Shown here: one piece after another, positions 45,427 to 54,213 of the stretch
Layout: every line of letters begins with the position of its first letter
Position numbering within the stretch: position 1 is the first letter of the stretch
Source: Streptomyces sp. NBC_01497
GTDB taxonomy: Bacteria > Actinomycetota > Actinomycetes > Streptomycetales > Streptomycetaceae
DNA length: 64,000 bases
Assembly: GCF_036250695.1 (NCBI RefSeq)
Contig: NZ_CP109427.1
Location: forward strand, 1,488,001 to 1,552,000
Direction: 5' to 3'
Program-made: the position numbers and the translations under genes
The notes under the pieces: model-generated
Seen by the model: the letters and a program-made list of their open reading frames with translations, nothing else
Database searches by the model: none
Told to the model about the DNA's origin: nothing

Positions 45427-45438
45427 ATTCGAACGAAT
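45427..45438. promoter_or_regulatory. Candidate PucR operator in the xdh/pucR divergent region
   Basis: ATTCG-AA-CGAAT is a perfect 5+5 dyad in the AT-richest patch of the 354-bp xdh/pucR intergenic region (45224-45577). It is a reasonable site for PucR. I could not place -35/-10 elements with confidence. Confidence 0.5.
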
Positions 45439-45577
45439 GCCGGACCACGGGAGCCCCGGCAACCTCACGGTCCCGCCCCGTCCCGGCGGCGTGCGGGTCC
45501 CTCCTCTCCCGGCTTCCCGCGGCTGCCGGCCAGGTGCCCGGCGGGAGACGCACGCGACGAGAAACGGCGACGAGACG

Positions 45578-47395
45578 ATGCGGCTGCGCGCACTGCTGGA
45601 GACCGAAGGCCTGGGCCTGAGACTGCTGGGCGGCGAGCAGGAACTCGACCGCCCGGTGCGCGGGGTGATGACGACGGACCTGCGCAACCCGAGCCGTTAT
45701 CTCTCCCCCGGTGAACTGGTGCTGACGGGACTGGTGTGGCGCCGGGACGCCACCGACTCCGAACCCTTCGTACAGCTCCTCGCGACGGCGGGCGTCGCCG
45801 CGCTCGCCGTCGGCGAGGCCGACCTGAACGGCATCCCCGAGGACCTGATGGCGGCGTGCGTACGGCACCGGCTGCCGCTGCTCGCGGTCAACACGGCGGT
45901 GTCCTTCGCGGCCATCACGGAACACGTGGTCCGGCAGGTGTCGGGCGAACGGGCGGGCGATCTGGCCGCCGTCGTGGACCGGCACCGCAGGCTGATGACG
46001 TCCGGCCCGGCGGGCGGTGGCCCGGACGCGGTGCTCGACCTGCTCGGCTCCGACCTCGACCTGCGGGCCTGGGTGCTCTCGCCCACGGGCCGGCGGATCG
46101 CCTCCTCCGGCGCGCCGCTGGCGGACGGCAGGGCGGCCGAACTCGCGGCGGCGCACCTGGCGGCGGCCCGCACCGGACGCCGGGGTCCCTATCGCACGGT
46201 GCTGGGCTCGACGGTGTACTCGCTGTTCGCGGTCCGCACCCTCGGCAGGGGCGGCGACCCGGTCGGGCACATGACGCGCGAACCCCGCGAGAGCGCGCTG
46301 TCGGAGTGGCTGCTCGCGGTGGAGGCGGACGCGAGCGACTGGCCCGCGGAACGGCTCGATCTGCTCCAGGGTGTCACCCAGCTCATCGCGGTGGAGCGGG
46401 ACCGGCGCGACGCCGCGCGGGCGGTACGGCGCAGGCTCGCGCAGGAGATCCTGGAGCTGGTCCAGGCGGCCGCGGCACCGGCGGAGATCGCGGCGCGGCT
46501 GCGCGTGGCCGCGCCGGTGCTGCTGCCGTCCGGCGGCGCCGCCCCGAACTGGCAGATCGTCGTGGCGAGTCTGGAGTGGTCCGGGCCGAGCGCGGCGACG
46601 GGCAGCGCCCCTGTGCTGCAGTCCGTACTGGAGGAGATCCTCGCGACGCCGGGCTCCCGGGGCGGCCGGGTGGCCGACCGGATCGCGGTGGCGTACGCGG
46701 GCGAGGAGGCGGTGGCGCTCGTACCGCTGCCGCCGGACGGGGAGCGGGCCGCGCCGTCCGGGTCCGAGCCGGGGTCCACCACCGCCGGCGCGTCCGCGTC
46801 CGCCACCGGGTCCGGGACCCGGCCCGCGTCCGGCGAAGGGGCTCCGGCGGAACTCTCCCCCGCCGGTGCGGGTGCCGGTGAGGGCGCGGTGCGCGGCGCC
46901 GGGCTGTTCGCCGACGAGGTGGTCGCCGCCGTGCGCGCACCACTCGCCGCCGGGCTCGACGGCGACGGCCGGATCACGCTCGGCGTGTCGGCGGTGGTGC
47001 ACTCGGCGGAGGGGCTGCGCGGAGCGCTGGAGGAGGCGCGGCACGCACGGCGGGTCGCGGCGGCGCGGCAGGGGCGGGTCTGCGCGGCGGGCCACCACGA
47101 ACTCGCGTCTCACGTCCTGCTGCTGCCGTTCGTACCGGACGACGTGCGCCGGGCGTTCACCGCGCGGCTGCTGGACCCCCTGCGCGACTACGACGCACGG
47201 CACCGGGCCGAACTCGTCCCCACGCTGGAGGCGTTCCTCGACTGCGACGGCTCCTGGACGCGCTGCGCGTCCCGGCTGCATCTGCACGTGAACACGCTGC
47301 GGTACCGGATCGGCAGGATCGAGCAGCTGACGGGCCGTGACCTGGCCCGCCTGGAGGACAAGCTCGACTTCTACCTCGCGCTGCGGATGAGCTGA
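45578..47395 (+). CDS. pucR: PucR family purine-catabolism regulator
   Basis: 605 residues. N-terminal PucR sensor (about 1-125, 'DLRNPSRYLSPGELVLTGLVW'), a GGDEF-like middle, and a C-terminal PucR-type HTH ('LDCDGSWTRCASRLHLHVNTLRYRIGRIEQLTGRDL'). An unstructured Pro/Ser/Gly insert lies at about 388-450. PucR proteins activate purine/ureide genes under nitrogen limitation or in response to purines. It diverges from the xdh operon, its obvious target. ATG 45578 has only a weak ribosome site. Confidence 0.9.
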   Translation: MRLRALLETEGLGLRLLGGEQELDRPVRGVMTTDLRNPSRYLSPGELVLTGLVWRRDATDSEPFVQLLATAGVAALAVGEADLNGIPEDLMAACVRHRLPLLAVNTAVSFAAITEHVVRQVSGERAGDLAAVVDRHRRLMTSGPAGGGPDAVLDLLGSDLDLRAWVLSPTGRRIASSGAPLADGRAAELAAAHLAAARTGRRGPYRTVLGSTVYSLFAVRTLGRGGDPVGHMTREPRESALSEWLLAVEADASDWPAERLDLLQGVTQLIAVERDRRDAARAVRRRLAQEILELVQAAAAPAEIAARLRVAAPVLLPSGGAAPNWQIVVASLEWSGPSAATGSAPVLQSVLEEILATPGSRGGRVADRIAVAYAGEEAVALVPLPPDGERAAPSGSEPGSTTAGASASATGSGTRPASGEGAPAELSPAGAGAGEGAVRGAGLFADEVVAAVRAPLAAGLDGDGRITLGVSAVVHSAEGLRGALEEARHARRVAAARQGRVCAAGHHELASHVLLLPFVPDDVRRAFTARLLDPLRDYDARHRAELVPTLEAFLDCDGSWTRCASRLHLHVNTLRYRIGRIEQLTGRDLARLEDKLDFYLALRMS

Positions 47396-47451
47396 CGCGG
47401 GCGCCCGGCGCGGGACGCTCCGGCGGCCGGAGACCGGGGGACGACGAGTTT

Positions 47452-47465
47452 GTGAAAAATTTCAC
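47452..47465 (+). promoter_or_regulatory. Candidate operator upstream of the TPR-like gene
   Basis: GTGAAA-AA-TTTCAC is a perfect 6+6 dyad, 80 bp before the start at 47545, in an AT-rich stretch that stands out from the surroundings. Confidence 0.5.
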
Positions 47466-47544
47466 CAGAAGTATTGGCCCGGAGCCCCATCCGTGCTGAG
47501 ATGCATCTCACACTCGGCACAATGGCGCGCAAGGGGAGGGCTCC

Positions 47545-48366
47545 GTGGCGTATACCGCGATGTCTGGTTCCGGAAGCACTGCCGGTGATGATCCGCTCCA
47601 GACAGCGGTGTGGCGGTTGCGCTCGCGCGGCTGCTGGCTGGACGCGGCGGCCCTGCTCGCTCCGCACGCGGGAACCGCGGGACCCGCGCTCCAGCGGGCC
47701 TCACTCCTCGTCGAGCGCTGCCTCTACACGGGCCGGGGCTGGGCGGAGGCCGAGGACGCGCTCCGTACGGCAGAGGCCACCGCCCGCACCGACGACGAAC
47801 GCGGGGCCGCGGCGTGCGAGCGCGGCCATCTCGCCTACGTCTCCTCGCTGCTGCGGGTGCACGACCGCTCCGACGAGGCCCACGCGGCGCTCGGCCGGGC
47901 GGCTGCCCTGCTGGAGCCGCACGCTCCGGGCCGGGCCCTGCTGGACTTCCGCCGGGGCCTCGTGGCGGAGAACCTCTCGGAATCGCCGCAGTCCGCGCGG
48001 GGCGCGTACGTACGGGCGCACGCGGCGGCCACCGACCACGGAGACACCCTGCTGATGTCGTTCACCTGGCGCCATCTCGCGGGCCTCGCCTTGCGGCAGG
48101 GCGAACTCGCGGAGGCGCGGCACGGCTTCGCCGAATCGCTGCGTATCCGCGAGGAGATGGGCTACCTCGTCGGCACGGCGCCCGCGCTGGTGTCGCTGGC
48201 CGAGACCGAGCAGGAGCCGGAGGCGGGGCGGCTGAGAGCCGAGGCGGGCCGGCTCGTCCGGCTGCTGGGCGGTGTGCCGACATGGCTCGCGGACAAGCTC
48301 ACGCCGCCGTTCCCGCTCACCCCGCCGGCCCCGGCGTTCCCCCTCACCCCGCCGGCCCCGGCGTGA
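47545..48366 (+). CDS. TPR-like helical repeat protein
   Basis: 273 residues, Ala/Arg/Leu-rich helical repeats of about 35-40 residues with TPR character ('AEDALRTAEATARTDDERGAAACERGHLAYVSSLL', 'ARHGFAESLRIREEMGYLVGTAPALVSLAETEQEPE'). No enzymatic motif. The C-terminus has a twofold PPxPAFPLT-type proline repeat. AAGGGGAGGG lies 6 nt before GTG 47545. Its last 23 bp overlap the convergent ABC gene. Likely a protein-interaction scaffold; specific role unknown. Confidence 0.75.
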   Translation: MAYTAMSGSGSTAGDDPLQTAVWRLRSRGCWLDAAALLAPHAGTAGPALQRASLLVERCLYTGRGWAEAEDALRTAEATARTDDERGAAACERGHLAYVSSLLRVHDRSDEAHAALGRAAALLEPHAPGRALLDFRRGLVAENLSESPQSARGAYVRAHAAATDHGDTLLMSFTWRHLAGLALRQGELAEARHGFAESLRIREEMGYLVGTAPALVSLAETEQEPEAGRLRAEAGRLVRLLGGVPTWLADKLTPPFPLTPPAPAFPLTPPAPA

Positions 48367-50299
48367 CCTCGCCGGGCCCATCCTGAGCGAGGTCCGCGAG
48401 GCCGTCCTGAGCGGGGCCCGGTGGTCCGTCCGCGGCGCCGCCCAGCGGTTGGTGGGAAGCGGGCGGTCCGTCCGCCGGGCGGCCCAGCGGTTCGCGGGAA
48501 GCGGGCGGTCCGTCCACCGGGCGGCGTGCGGCGGGCGGGGCCGGGGCCTCCCGCGGAGTCCCGTGCCAGGTGCGCCAGAGTGCGGCATACGGGCCGTCCG
48601 CCGCCACCAGCGTCTCGTGAGCGCCGAGTTCGGTGATCCGGCCGCCGTCGAGCACCGCCACCCGATCCGCGTCGTGCGCCGTGTGCAGCCGGTGGGCGAT
48701 CGCGACGACCGTACGGCCGCGCAGCACGGCGGCGAGCGCCCGCTCCGTGTGCCGGGCGGCGGCCGGGTCGAGCAGGGCCGTCGCCTCGTCCAGGATCACG
48801 GTGCCCGGGTCGGCGAGCACGACCCGGGCCAGCGCGAGCTGCTGGGCCTGCGCACCATCCAGTTCAAGCCGCCCCGAGCCCAGTTCGGTGTCCAGCCCGT
48901 CCGGCAGGTCCGCCACCCAGGTGGCGCCGACCGCTTCCAGGGCGGCGAGCAGGTGTCCGTCGGCGGCGTCCGCGGCGGCGAGCAGCAGGTTCTCCCGCAC
49001 GCTCGCCCGGAAGACGTGGTGCTCCTGGCTGACCAGGACCACATGCCGGCGCAGCAGCTCCGGGTCGAGGTCGGCCACCGGCACCCCACCGACGGTCACA
49101 CTGCCCTCGCGCGGCCGGTCGACCCCGACGAGCAGCCGCCCGAGAGTCGACTTGCCGGCGCCCGAGGGACCGACGAGCGCGAGCCGTTCCCCCGGGCGTA
49201 CCGAGAGCTGGACGCCGTGCAGGACGTCGTCGTCCGCGCCGTCGTAGGCGTAGCGCACGCCGCTCACCTCGATGTGGCCGCCGTCCGGCACCGGACCCCC
49301 GGCAGGGGGCGCGGGGGGCGCGGCGGCGAGCCCCTCGACCCGCGCGAACGAGGCCTGGGCGCTCTGGATGTTCTCCATCCGCTGGAGGATCGCGTCGAGC
49401 GGCGCGGACAGTTGGCGCAGGTACAGCGCGCACGAGACGACGGCGCCGAGCGGGGCCGCGCCCCGCGCCACGAGCACGCCCCCCGTCAGCAGCACGGCGA
49501 CGACGGGCAGCACGTAGGAGACGTCGACAGCGGGGAAGAGGACGCTGCGCAGGCGGAGCGTGTCCTCGCGGCTGCGCCACCACTCGGCGGCGACGGCCGC
49601 GGTGAGCGCCGTCCGGCGCCGCCCGAGGCCGAACGCCTCGACCGTACGGGCACCCGCCGCGGTCTCGGCGAGCGTCCCGGCGAGCGCCGAATGGGTCTCG
49701 CCCTGCGCCAGGTAGGCGGCCGGCGCGCGGCGCAGGTACCAGCGGGCGACGACGGGGATGCCGGCCAGGAACACGATGCCGATCGCTCCCGCGAGCGGTG
49801 ACAGCACCAGGACAGCGGCCACCAGGAACACCGTCTGGATCGCCGCGATCAGCACCTCGGGCGCGACGTCCCGCAGCGCCACTCCGACGACCGGCACATC
49901 ACTGGTGCCGCGGGCCATGAGGTCCCCCGTCCCGGCCCGTTCGACCACGGACGCGGGCAGCGCGAGCGCCCGGGACACGAACCGCTCCCGGATACGGGCC
50001 GATGTGCGCTCACCGAAACGGTGCCCGAGGAGCCTGCCGTACCGGGTCAGCAGCAGTTGGACGAGGGCGCAGCCGACGAGGGCGAGCGCGAGCCGGTCGA
50101 CCCCGGCGGCGGTGCCGCCACCGACCACGGTGTCGACCATGCGGCCGAGCAGCCACGGTGCGGCCAGTCCCGCGGCGGCCGCGGCCGTGTTGAGGACGAT
50201 CATCCAGGCGAAGGCGCGGGCGTCGGCCCGTACGAGGCGCAGGGCGGCCACGCGTACCGCGCGGGTATCCGCGACGGGCAGGCGGACCGGCGCGGTCAT
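48344..50299 (-). CDS. ABC exporter half-transporter A (consensus Walker motifs, degenerate signature)
   Basis: 651 residues: six-helix permease (about 20-310), ATPase, and a 65-residue repetitive Pro/Gly tail (DGPPASREPLG / DGPPASHQPLG). Walker A 'LVGPSGAGKSTLGRLL' and Walker B 'TVILDEATALLD' are intact, but the signature reads LDGAQ instead of LSGGQ. Upstream half-transporter B has the opposite pattern, so the two form a heterodimer with one full ATP site. It starts 3 bp inside the stop of B (ATGA). Substrate unknown. Confidence 0.9.
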   Translation of the reverse strand: MTAPVRLPVADTRAVRVAALRLVRADARAFAWMIVLNTAAAAAGLAAPWLLGRMVDTVVGGGTAAGVDRLALALVGCALVQLLLTRYGRLLGHRFGERTSARIRERFVSRALALPASVVERAGTGDLMARGTSDVPVVGVALRDVAPEVLIAAIQTVFLVAAVLVLSPLAGAIGIVFLAGIPVVARWYLRRAPAAYLAQGETHSALAGTLAETAAGARTVEAFGLGRRRTALTAAVAAEWWRSREDTLRLRSVLFPAVDVSYVLPVVAVLLTGGVLVARGAAPLGAVVSCALYLRQLSAPLDAILQRMENIQSAQASFARVEGLAAAPPAPPAGGPVPDGGHIEVSGVRYAYDGADDDVLHGVQLSVRPGERLALVGPSGAGKSTLGRLLVGVDRPREGSVTVGGVPVADLDPELLRRHVVLVSQEHHVFRASVRENLLLAAADAADGHLLAALEAVGATWVADLPDGLDTELGSGRLELDGAQAQQLALARVVLADPGTVILDEATALLDPAAARHTERALAAVLRGRTVVAIAHRLHTAHDADRVAVLDGGRITELGAHETLVAADGPYAALWRTWHGTPREAPAPPAARRPVDGPPASREPLGRPADGPPASHQPLGGAADGPPGPAQDGLADLAQDGPGEVTPGPAG

Positions 50300-52062
50300 C
50301 GGGCCTCCTCGGTGTCACGGGCGACGAGGTCGCGGTAGCGGGGGCTCGACGCCAGCAGCTCCTGGTGGGTGCCGACCGCGGCCACCCGGCCGTCGACCAG
50401 GTGGCAGACGGTGTCGGCCTGGGCGAGGACGAGCGGCGAGAGCGTCGTGACGACGGTGGTGTGCCCGGCCCGGTCGGCCCGCAGCCGGGCGGCGAGCACG
50501 GCCTCGGTGTGCGCGTCGAGGGCCGACGTGGGTCCCACCGCGAGCAGCACTTCCGGGCGGGCGAGCAACGCCCTTGCCATGCGCAGGCGTTGGCGCTGCC
50601 CCCCGGAGACGTCGCGGCCCTGTCCTGCGAGGTGGGTGTCCAGGCCGGACGGCAGCGCCTGGACGATGTCCTGCGCGACCGCCGTGTGCAGGGCCCGTGC
50701 CAGAGCCGCCGGGTCACGCGGCTCCCGGCCCTCGACGCTCTCGCGCAGGGCACCGGAGAAGAGGTGTGCCTCGTTGTCGGCCAGGAGCACCCGCTCCCGC
50801 ACGGCCGCGAGGGGGACGGCGTCCAGCCGGACGCCGCCCCACGTGGCGTCCGACGGGGTGAAGCGGCCGAGCCGGTCGAGCACGGCCGCGCTGTCGGCCC
50901 CCCGGTCGGCCGCGAGGGCGGTGAGCAGACCGGGTTCGATCACCACACCGGACGCCGGGTCGTGCAGCGCGGCCGGTGCCTCCGGCGCTCGCAGCGTGGT
51001 CGGCGGACCGTCGGCGATCTCCGGTTCGAGCGCGAGGAAGTCCACCACGCGGCGGGCGCCGACCAGCCCCGCGCCCAGGTCGTGGCTGCCCTCGACGAAG
51101 TACGTCACGGGCACGGCGAGCACGGCGACATAGCCGTAGACAGCGACCAGTTGGCCCACGCTGATGTCGCCCTCCACCGCCATCCGCGCGCCCAGCCAGG
51201 TCACCGCGGCGAGGAACAGCGCGGGCAGGCCGACGGCGATCGCGTCGATCCAGCTCGCCACGGACGCCACGCGGTAGCCCTCGGCCAGCAGGGCCCGGGA
51301 CCCGCGCCGGTAACGCCGTTCGTACGCCTCCTTGCCGCCGAGCCCGCTGAGCACGCGCAGCCCGCCGGCGACGTCGGCCACGCTCATGGTGAGTTCGCCC
51401 TGCCTCTCCCGGTACGCGGACAGGGCGCCCCGCAACCCGCTGATCAGCGGACCGAGGACCAGCGCGAGCAGCGGGACGCCGAACAGCACGACGGCGGCCA
51501 GCAGCGGTGACACCGACAGCAGCACGGCGGCGACCGCCAGCGCGCACACGACCGCGCCCACACCGGGGCCCGCCAGCGTCATGGTGGTGGCGATCGCGGC
51601 GACATCGCCGATGCCGATGGCCAGCACCTCGCCCGCGGTGAGCCGGTGCGGCAGGGTGGCGCCGAGCCGGACCGCCTGGTCGGTCACCGCTCGTACGGTG
51701 CGCAGGGCCGCGTCGTTGCGGGCGCGGGTCATGGTGCGGTGGCGCGTGATCGACAGCCAGGCGCTGCCGAGCCCCACGCCGAGAAGGGCGGCGGACCACC
51801 CGGCGACGGCCGCGTCGTCGCCCGCGCGCAGCCCGTCGTCGACGGCACGGGAGAGCAGATAGGGCGGCAGCGCGAGGGAGACCATCCACACACTGCCGAT
51901 CAGGGCGCCCAGCACGGTACGGCGGCGCTGGCTCACGACGAGCCACCACAGGAACCGCAAGGGGCTGCGACAGTCCGGGAGTTCGGGCGGCCCACCGGTC
52001 CCGGGGGCGGCCGGGCCGTGCGGCGGTGCGTCCGCCGCGGTGTCCCTCGGTGTGACGCTCAT
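50296..52062 (-). CDS. ABC exporter half-transporter B (no Walker A, no catalytic Glu)
   Basis: 588 residues: six-helix permease ('LWWLVVSQRRRTVLGALIGSVWMVSLALPPYLL' first) and an ABC-like domain. The P-loop position reads LTALAADRGADSAAVLD, with no GxxGxGKS/T, and the Walker B region reads LLAVGPTSALD, lacking Asp and Glu. The signature VSGGQRQRL is consensus. It can therefore contribute the signature, but not Walker motifs, to a composite ATP site with half-transporter A. GGGAG abuts ATG 52062, so an in-frame GTG at 52071 is possible. A GntR gene lies just upstream. Confidence 0.88.
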   Translation of the reverse strand: MSVTPRDTAADAPPHGPAAPGTGGPPELPDCRSPLRFLWWLVVSQRRRTVLGALIGSVWMVSLALPPYLLSRAVDDGLRAGDDAAVAGWSAALLGVGLGSAWLSITRHRTMTRARNDAALRTVRAVTDQAVRLGATLPHRLTAGEVLAIGIGDVAAIATTMTLAGPGVGAVVCALAVAAVLLSVSPLLAAVVLFGVPLLALVLGPLISGLRGALSAYRERQGELTMSVADVAGGLRVLSGLGGKEAYERRYRRGSRALLAEGYRVASVASWIDAIAVGLPALFLAAVTWLGARMAVEGDISVGQLVAVYGYVAVLAVPVTYFVEGSHDLGAGLVGARRVVDFLALEPEIADGPPTTLRAPEAPAALHDPASGVVIEPGLLTALAADRGADSAAVLDRLGRFTPSDATWGGVRLDAVPLAAVRERVLLADNEAHLFSGALRESVEGREPRDPAALARALHTAVAQDIVQALPSGLDTHLAGQGRDVSGGQRQRLRMARALLARPEVLLAVGPTSALDAHTEAVLAARLRADRAGHTTVVTTLSPLVLAQADTVCHLVDGRVAAVGTHQELLASSPRYRDLVARDTEEAR

Positions 52063-52105
52063 CTCCCGCACGCTAGCAAGACCGCGCGGCCGCCGGCCCC
52101 GCGGG

Positions 52106-52960
52106 TCAGCAGTCCGCGCCCGTGAAGTGTTCCCGTACCAGCGCGGCGACGCCCGGCAGATTGCGGGCCACGAGTGCGTCGAGGAGCGCGGTGTGTTCCG
52201 CGGCGTCCGCGATGAGGTCGGCGCGGCGTACCGCCCCGCTCCCGGTGGACGGCCACTGGGAGCGCCGGTGCAGGTCCTCGGCGACCAGGACGAGCTGCCG
52301 GTTGCCGCCCAGCGAGAGCAGGGCACGGTGGAACGCCCGGTCGTGCTCGACGTACGTGCCCCGGTCGCCCAGCGCGGCCGCGGCGGTGCACCGCTCGGCG
52401 GCCGGCCGCAGTTCCTCCCACGCGGGCGCCGGGTCGGCGCGCGCGAGCCGCAGCAGGACGGGTACCTCGATCAGGGCCCGTACCTCGGCGAGCTCGGCGA
52501 GTTCGGCGGGTTCGCGTTCGGCGACCCGGAAGCCGCGGTTGGGCACGACCTCGACGCTCCCCTCGGCGGCCAGCCGTTGCATGGCTTCCCGTACGGGTGT
52601 CGCGGAGACGCCGAACCGGCGGCCGAGTGCGGGAGCCGAGTAGACCTCACCGGGAGCCAGCTCGCCGGCGGCGAGGGCACTCCGCAGCGCGTCCAGGATC
52701 TGACCGCGTACGGAGTGCCGCCTCACCTGTACGGGCAGCGGCAGGGCGCCGGACGCGGATGCGGGAGCCGGCACGGACGGGCCGCCCCTCGCGGGCGCGG
52801 AAGGCGGCACGGACGCGAAGGCCGGATGGTGGCCGCCCGCGGGTACGGGGCCGTCCCCACGCGTCCCCGGGATCCCGCCCGCCTCGGCCGCTCCGCCTCG
52901 CGCGGCGGTGTACGGAGGCCGCGTGGCGGACGGGTCCGCCCGGCGCTGCTCCACTCGCAC
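52106..52960 (-). CDS. GntR family transcriptional regulator, FCD subfamily
   Basis: 284 residues. An unusually long, Pro/Ala/Gly-rich N-terminus (about 75 residues) precedes the winged helix ('GEVYSAPALGRRFGVSATPVREAMQRLAAEGSVEVVPNRGFRVA') and an FCD domain with metal-site residues in 'EHDRAFHRALL' and 'AAEHTALLDAL'. GGAGG lies 5 nt before GTG 52960. It reads into the ABC exporter pair 43 bp downstream and probably regulates it. Confidence 0.82.
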   Translation of the reverse strand: MRVEQRRADPSATRPPYTAARGGAAEAGGIPGTRGDGPVPAGGHHPAFASVPPSAPARGGPSVPAPASASGALPLPVQVRRHSVRGQILDALRSALAAGELAPGEVYSAPALGRRFGVSATPVREAMQRLAAEGSVEVVPNRGFRVAEREPAELAELAEVRALIEVPVLLRLARADPAPAWEELRPAAERCTAAAALGDRGTYVEHDRAFHRALLSLGGNRQLVLVAEDLHRRSQWPSTGSGAVRRADLIADAAEHTALLDALVARNLPGVAALVREHFTGADC

Positions 52961-53056
52961 TGCACCTCCGCTCGCCGCCCACCCGGATGGCGGTACGGGG
53001 TCGTGCTCTGCACGATAGGCGGCGGGGGCTCCTTGTACACACCTCGCGAACTTCGG

Positions 53057-53075
53057 ATAAGGTAAGGCTTACCTG
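53057..53075 (+). promoter_or_regulatory. IdeR/DmdR1 iron box
   Basis: AGGTAAG-G-CTTACCT (53060-53074) is a perfect 7+1+7 dyad matching the DtxR/IdeR/DmdR consensus (about 13 of 17 bases of TAGGTTAGGCTAACCTA). It lies 30 bp before the FhuF-like start and between two divergent genes. Fe2+-bound DmdR1 would repress the FhuF-like gene when iron is plentiful. Confidence 0.88.
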
Positions 53076-53104
53076 CAAACGATCGCGATTCGGTGGTTGC
53101 CTGC

Positions 53105-53965
53105 ATGCCCCTGTCCCCCGCGCCGGCCGGCCCGCTCGCCCCGCCGTCGTCCTCGCCGTTCGCGGACGCCTACCTGCGGCTGACGGAGGTGTTCCCCTCC
53201 CTGCACGTCGAGGTGCGGGGCGCCGGCGAACCGCCCCGCACCGGCGAGGGCTGGGTGACGGCGGCGGCGCTCGCGTCCGACTCCGCCGCACTCGACGCGT
53301 TCCTGGCCTGGGACGAAGGGCAGATCCGCCGCGACTGGGGCCAGGAGGCCCGGCCCGACGTGCTCGCGAGCATGGCGCTGCACCGTTACGCGTGGCCCGC
53401 CTGCCTGCTCGTCACCGTGCCGTGGTTCCTGCAGCGCAGGGTGCCCCGCCTGCCGCCGTCGGCGCTGTCCTTCCAGCGCACACTGGGCCGGATGTCCGTG
53501 AGCCTCGGCGAGTTCGCCTGTCTGCCGGACGACCCGGCAGTGGGCACACCCGGCGCCCGGGTCGTACGGGGTGAGGAGGCGCTGCGCGCCGAGGTGCGCT
53601 CCGCGGTGGCGGACCATCTGACGCCGCTGCTCGGGGCGTTCGGTCCCCGGATGCGGCGCCGTGGGCGCGCGCTGTGGGGTATGGCGACGGACGAGATCGT
53701 CGAGGGCCTCTGGTACGTCGGCCATCTGCTGGGCGAGGAGGAGCGCGCCGTCCGTGAGCTGGGGCTTCTCATGCCAGGGACGTCCGCACCGTATGCCGGG
53801 GCCGCCGGCTTCCGCGAACTCGGCGCCGAGGACGGGCGCGTAGTGCCGACCCGCGATCGCGTCTCCTGCTGTCTGTTCTACACTCTGCGTCCTGACGACA
53901 CGTGCGTCACATGCCCCCGCACATGTGACAGCGAGCGGGCGCGGAAGCTGAGCGCCTCCGCCTGA
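53105..53965 (+). CDS. FhuF-like (2Fe-2S) ferric-siderophore reductase
   Basis: 286 residues. The C-terminus has the FhuF cluster motif C-C-x10-C-x2-C ('SCCLFYTLRPDDTCVTCP'). The central part 'LASMALHRYAWPACLLVTVPWFLQRRVPRL' is typical of actinomycete FhuF-like proteins. FhuF proteins reduce ferric hydroxamate siderophores in the cytoplasm to release iron. ATG 53105 lies 9 nt after GGTGG; an in-frame GTG at 53093 would add four residues. The iron box just upstream fits iron-starvation expression. Confidence 0.88.
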   Translation: MPLSPAPAGPLAPPSSSPFADAYLRLTEVFPSLHVEVRGAGEPPRTGEGWVTAAALASDSAALDAFLAWDEGQIRRDWGQEARPDVLASMALHRYAWPACLLVTVPWFLQRRVPRLPPSALSFQRTLGRMSVSLGEFACLPDDPAVGTPGARVVRGEEALRAEVRSAVADHLTPLLGAFGPRMRRRGRALWGMATDEIVEGLWYVGHLLGEEERAVRELGLLMPGTSAPYAGAAGFRELGAEDGRVVPTRDRVSCCLFYTLRPDDTCVTCPRTCDSERARKLSASA

Positions 53966-53978
53966 CGGCTGCCTGATT

Positions 53979-53995
53979 GCTGACGGCGCGTCAGC
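53979..53995 (+). terminator. Small hairpin after the FhuF-like gene
   Basis: 7-bp perfect arms GCTGACG/CGTCAGC with a 3-nt loop, 13 bp after the stop. GCGTCA motifs recur just downstream, and the following 200 bp are AT-richer and hold the promoter of the DUF2637 gene. Confidence 0.5.
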
Positions 53996-54213
53996 AAACC
54001 TGACAGCGCGTCACCTCGCGCCCAGAACCACCCCGAAGGGTGATATTAATCGAATATGACAGCCGGTCATCGAACGGCAGTTCTTACTGAACACGCCTTT
54101 ATGCGTATCTTGCCGCCTCGTTGGCGTGCACTTGTCCCAAAAACACCTGAGGGACACCGCATTTACGCCACTATGGCGCCCGTTACTTCCTCCTGCGATG
54201 CAAGGAACACCGC

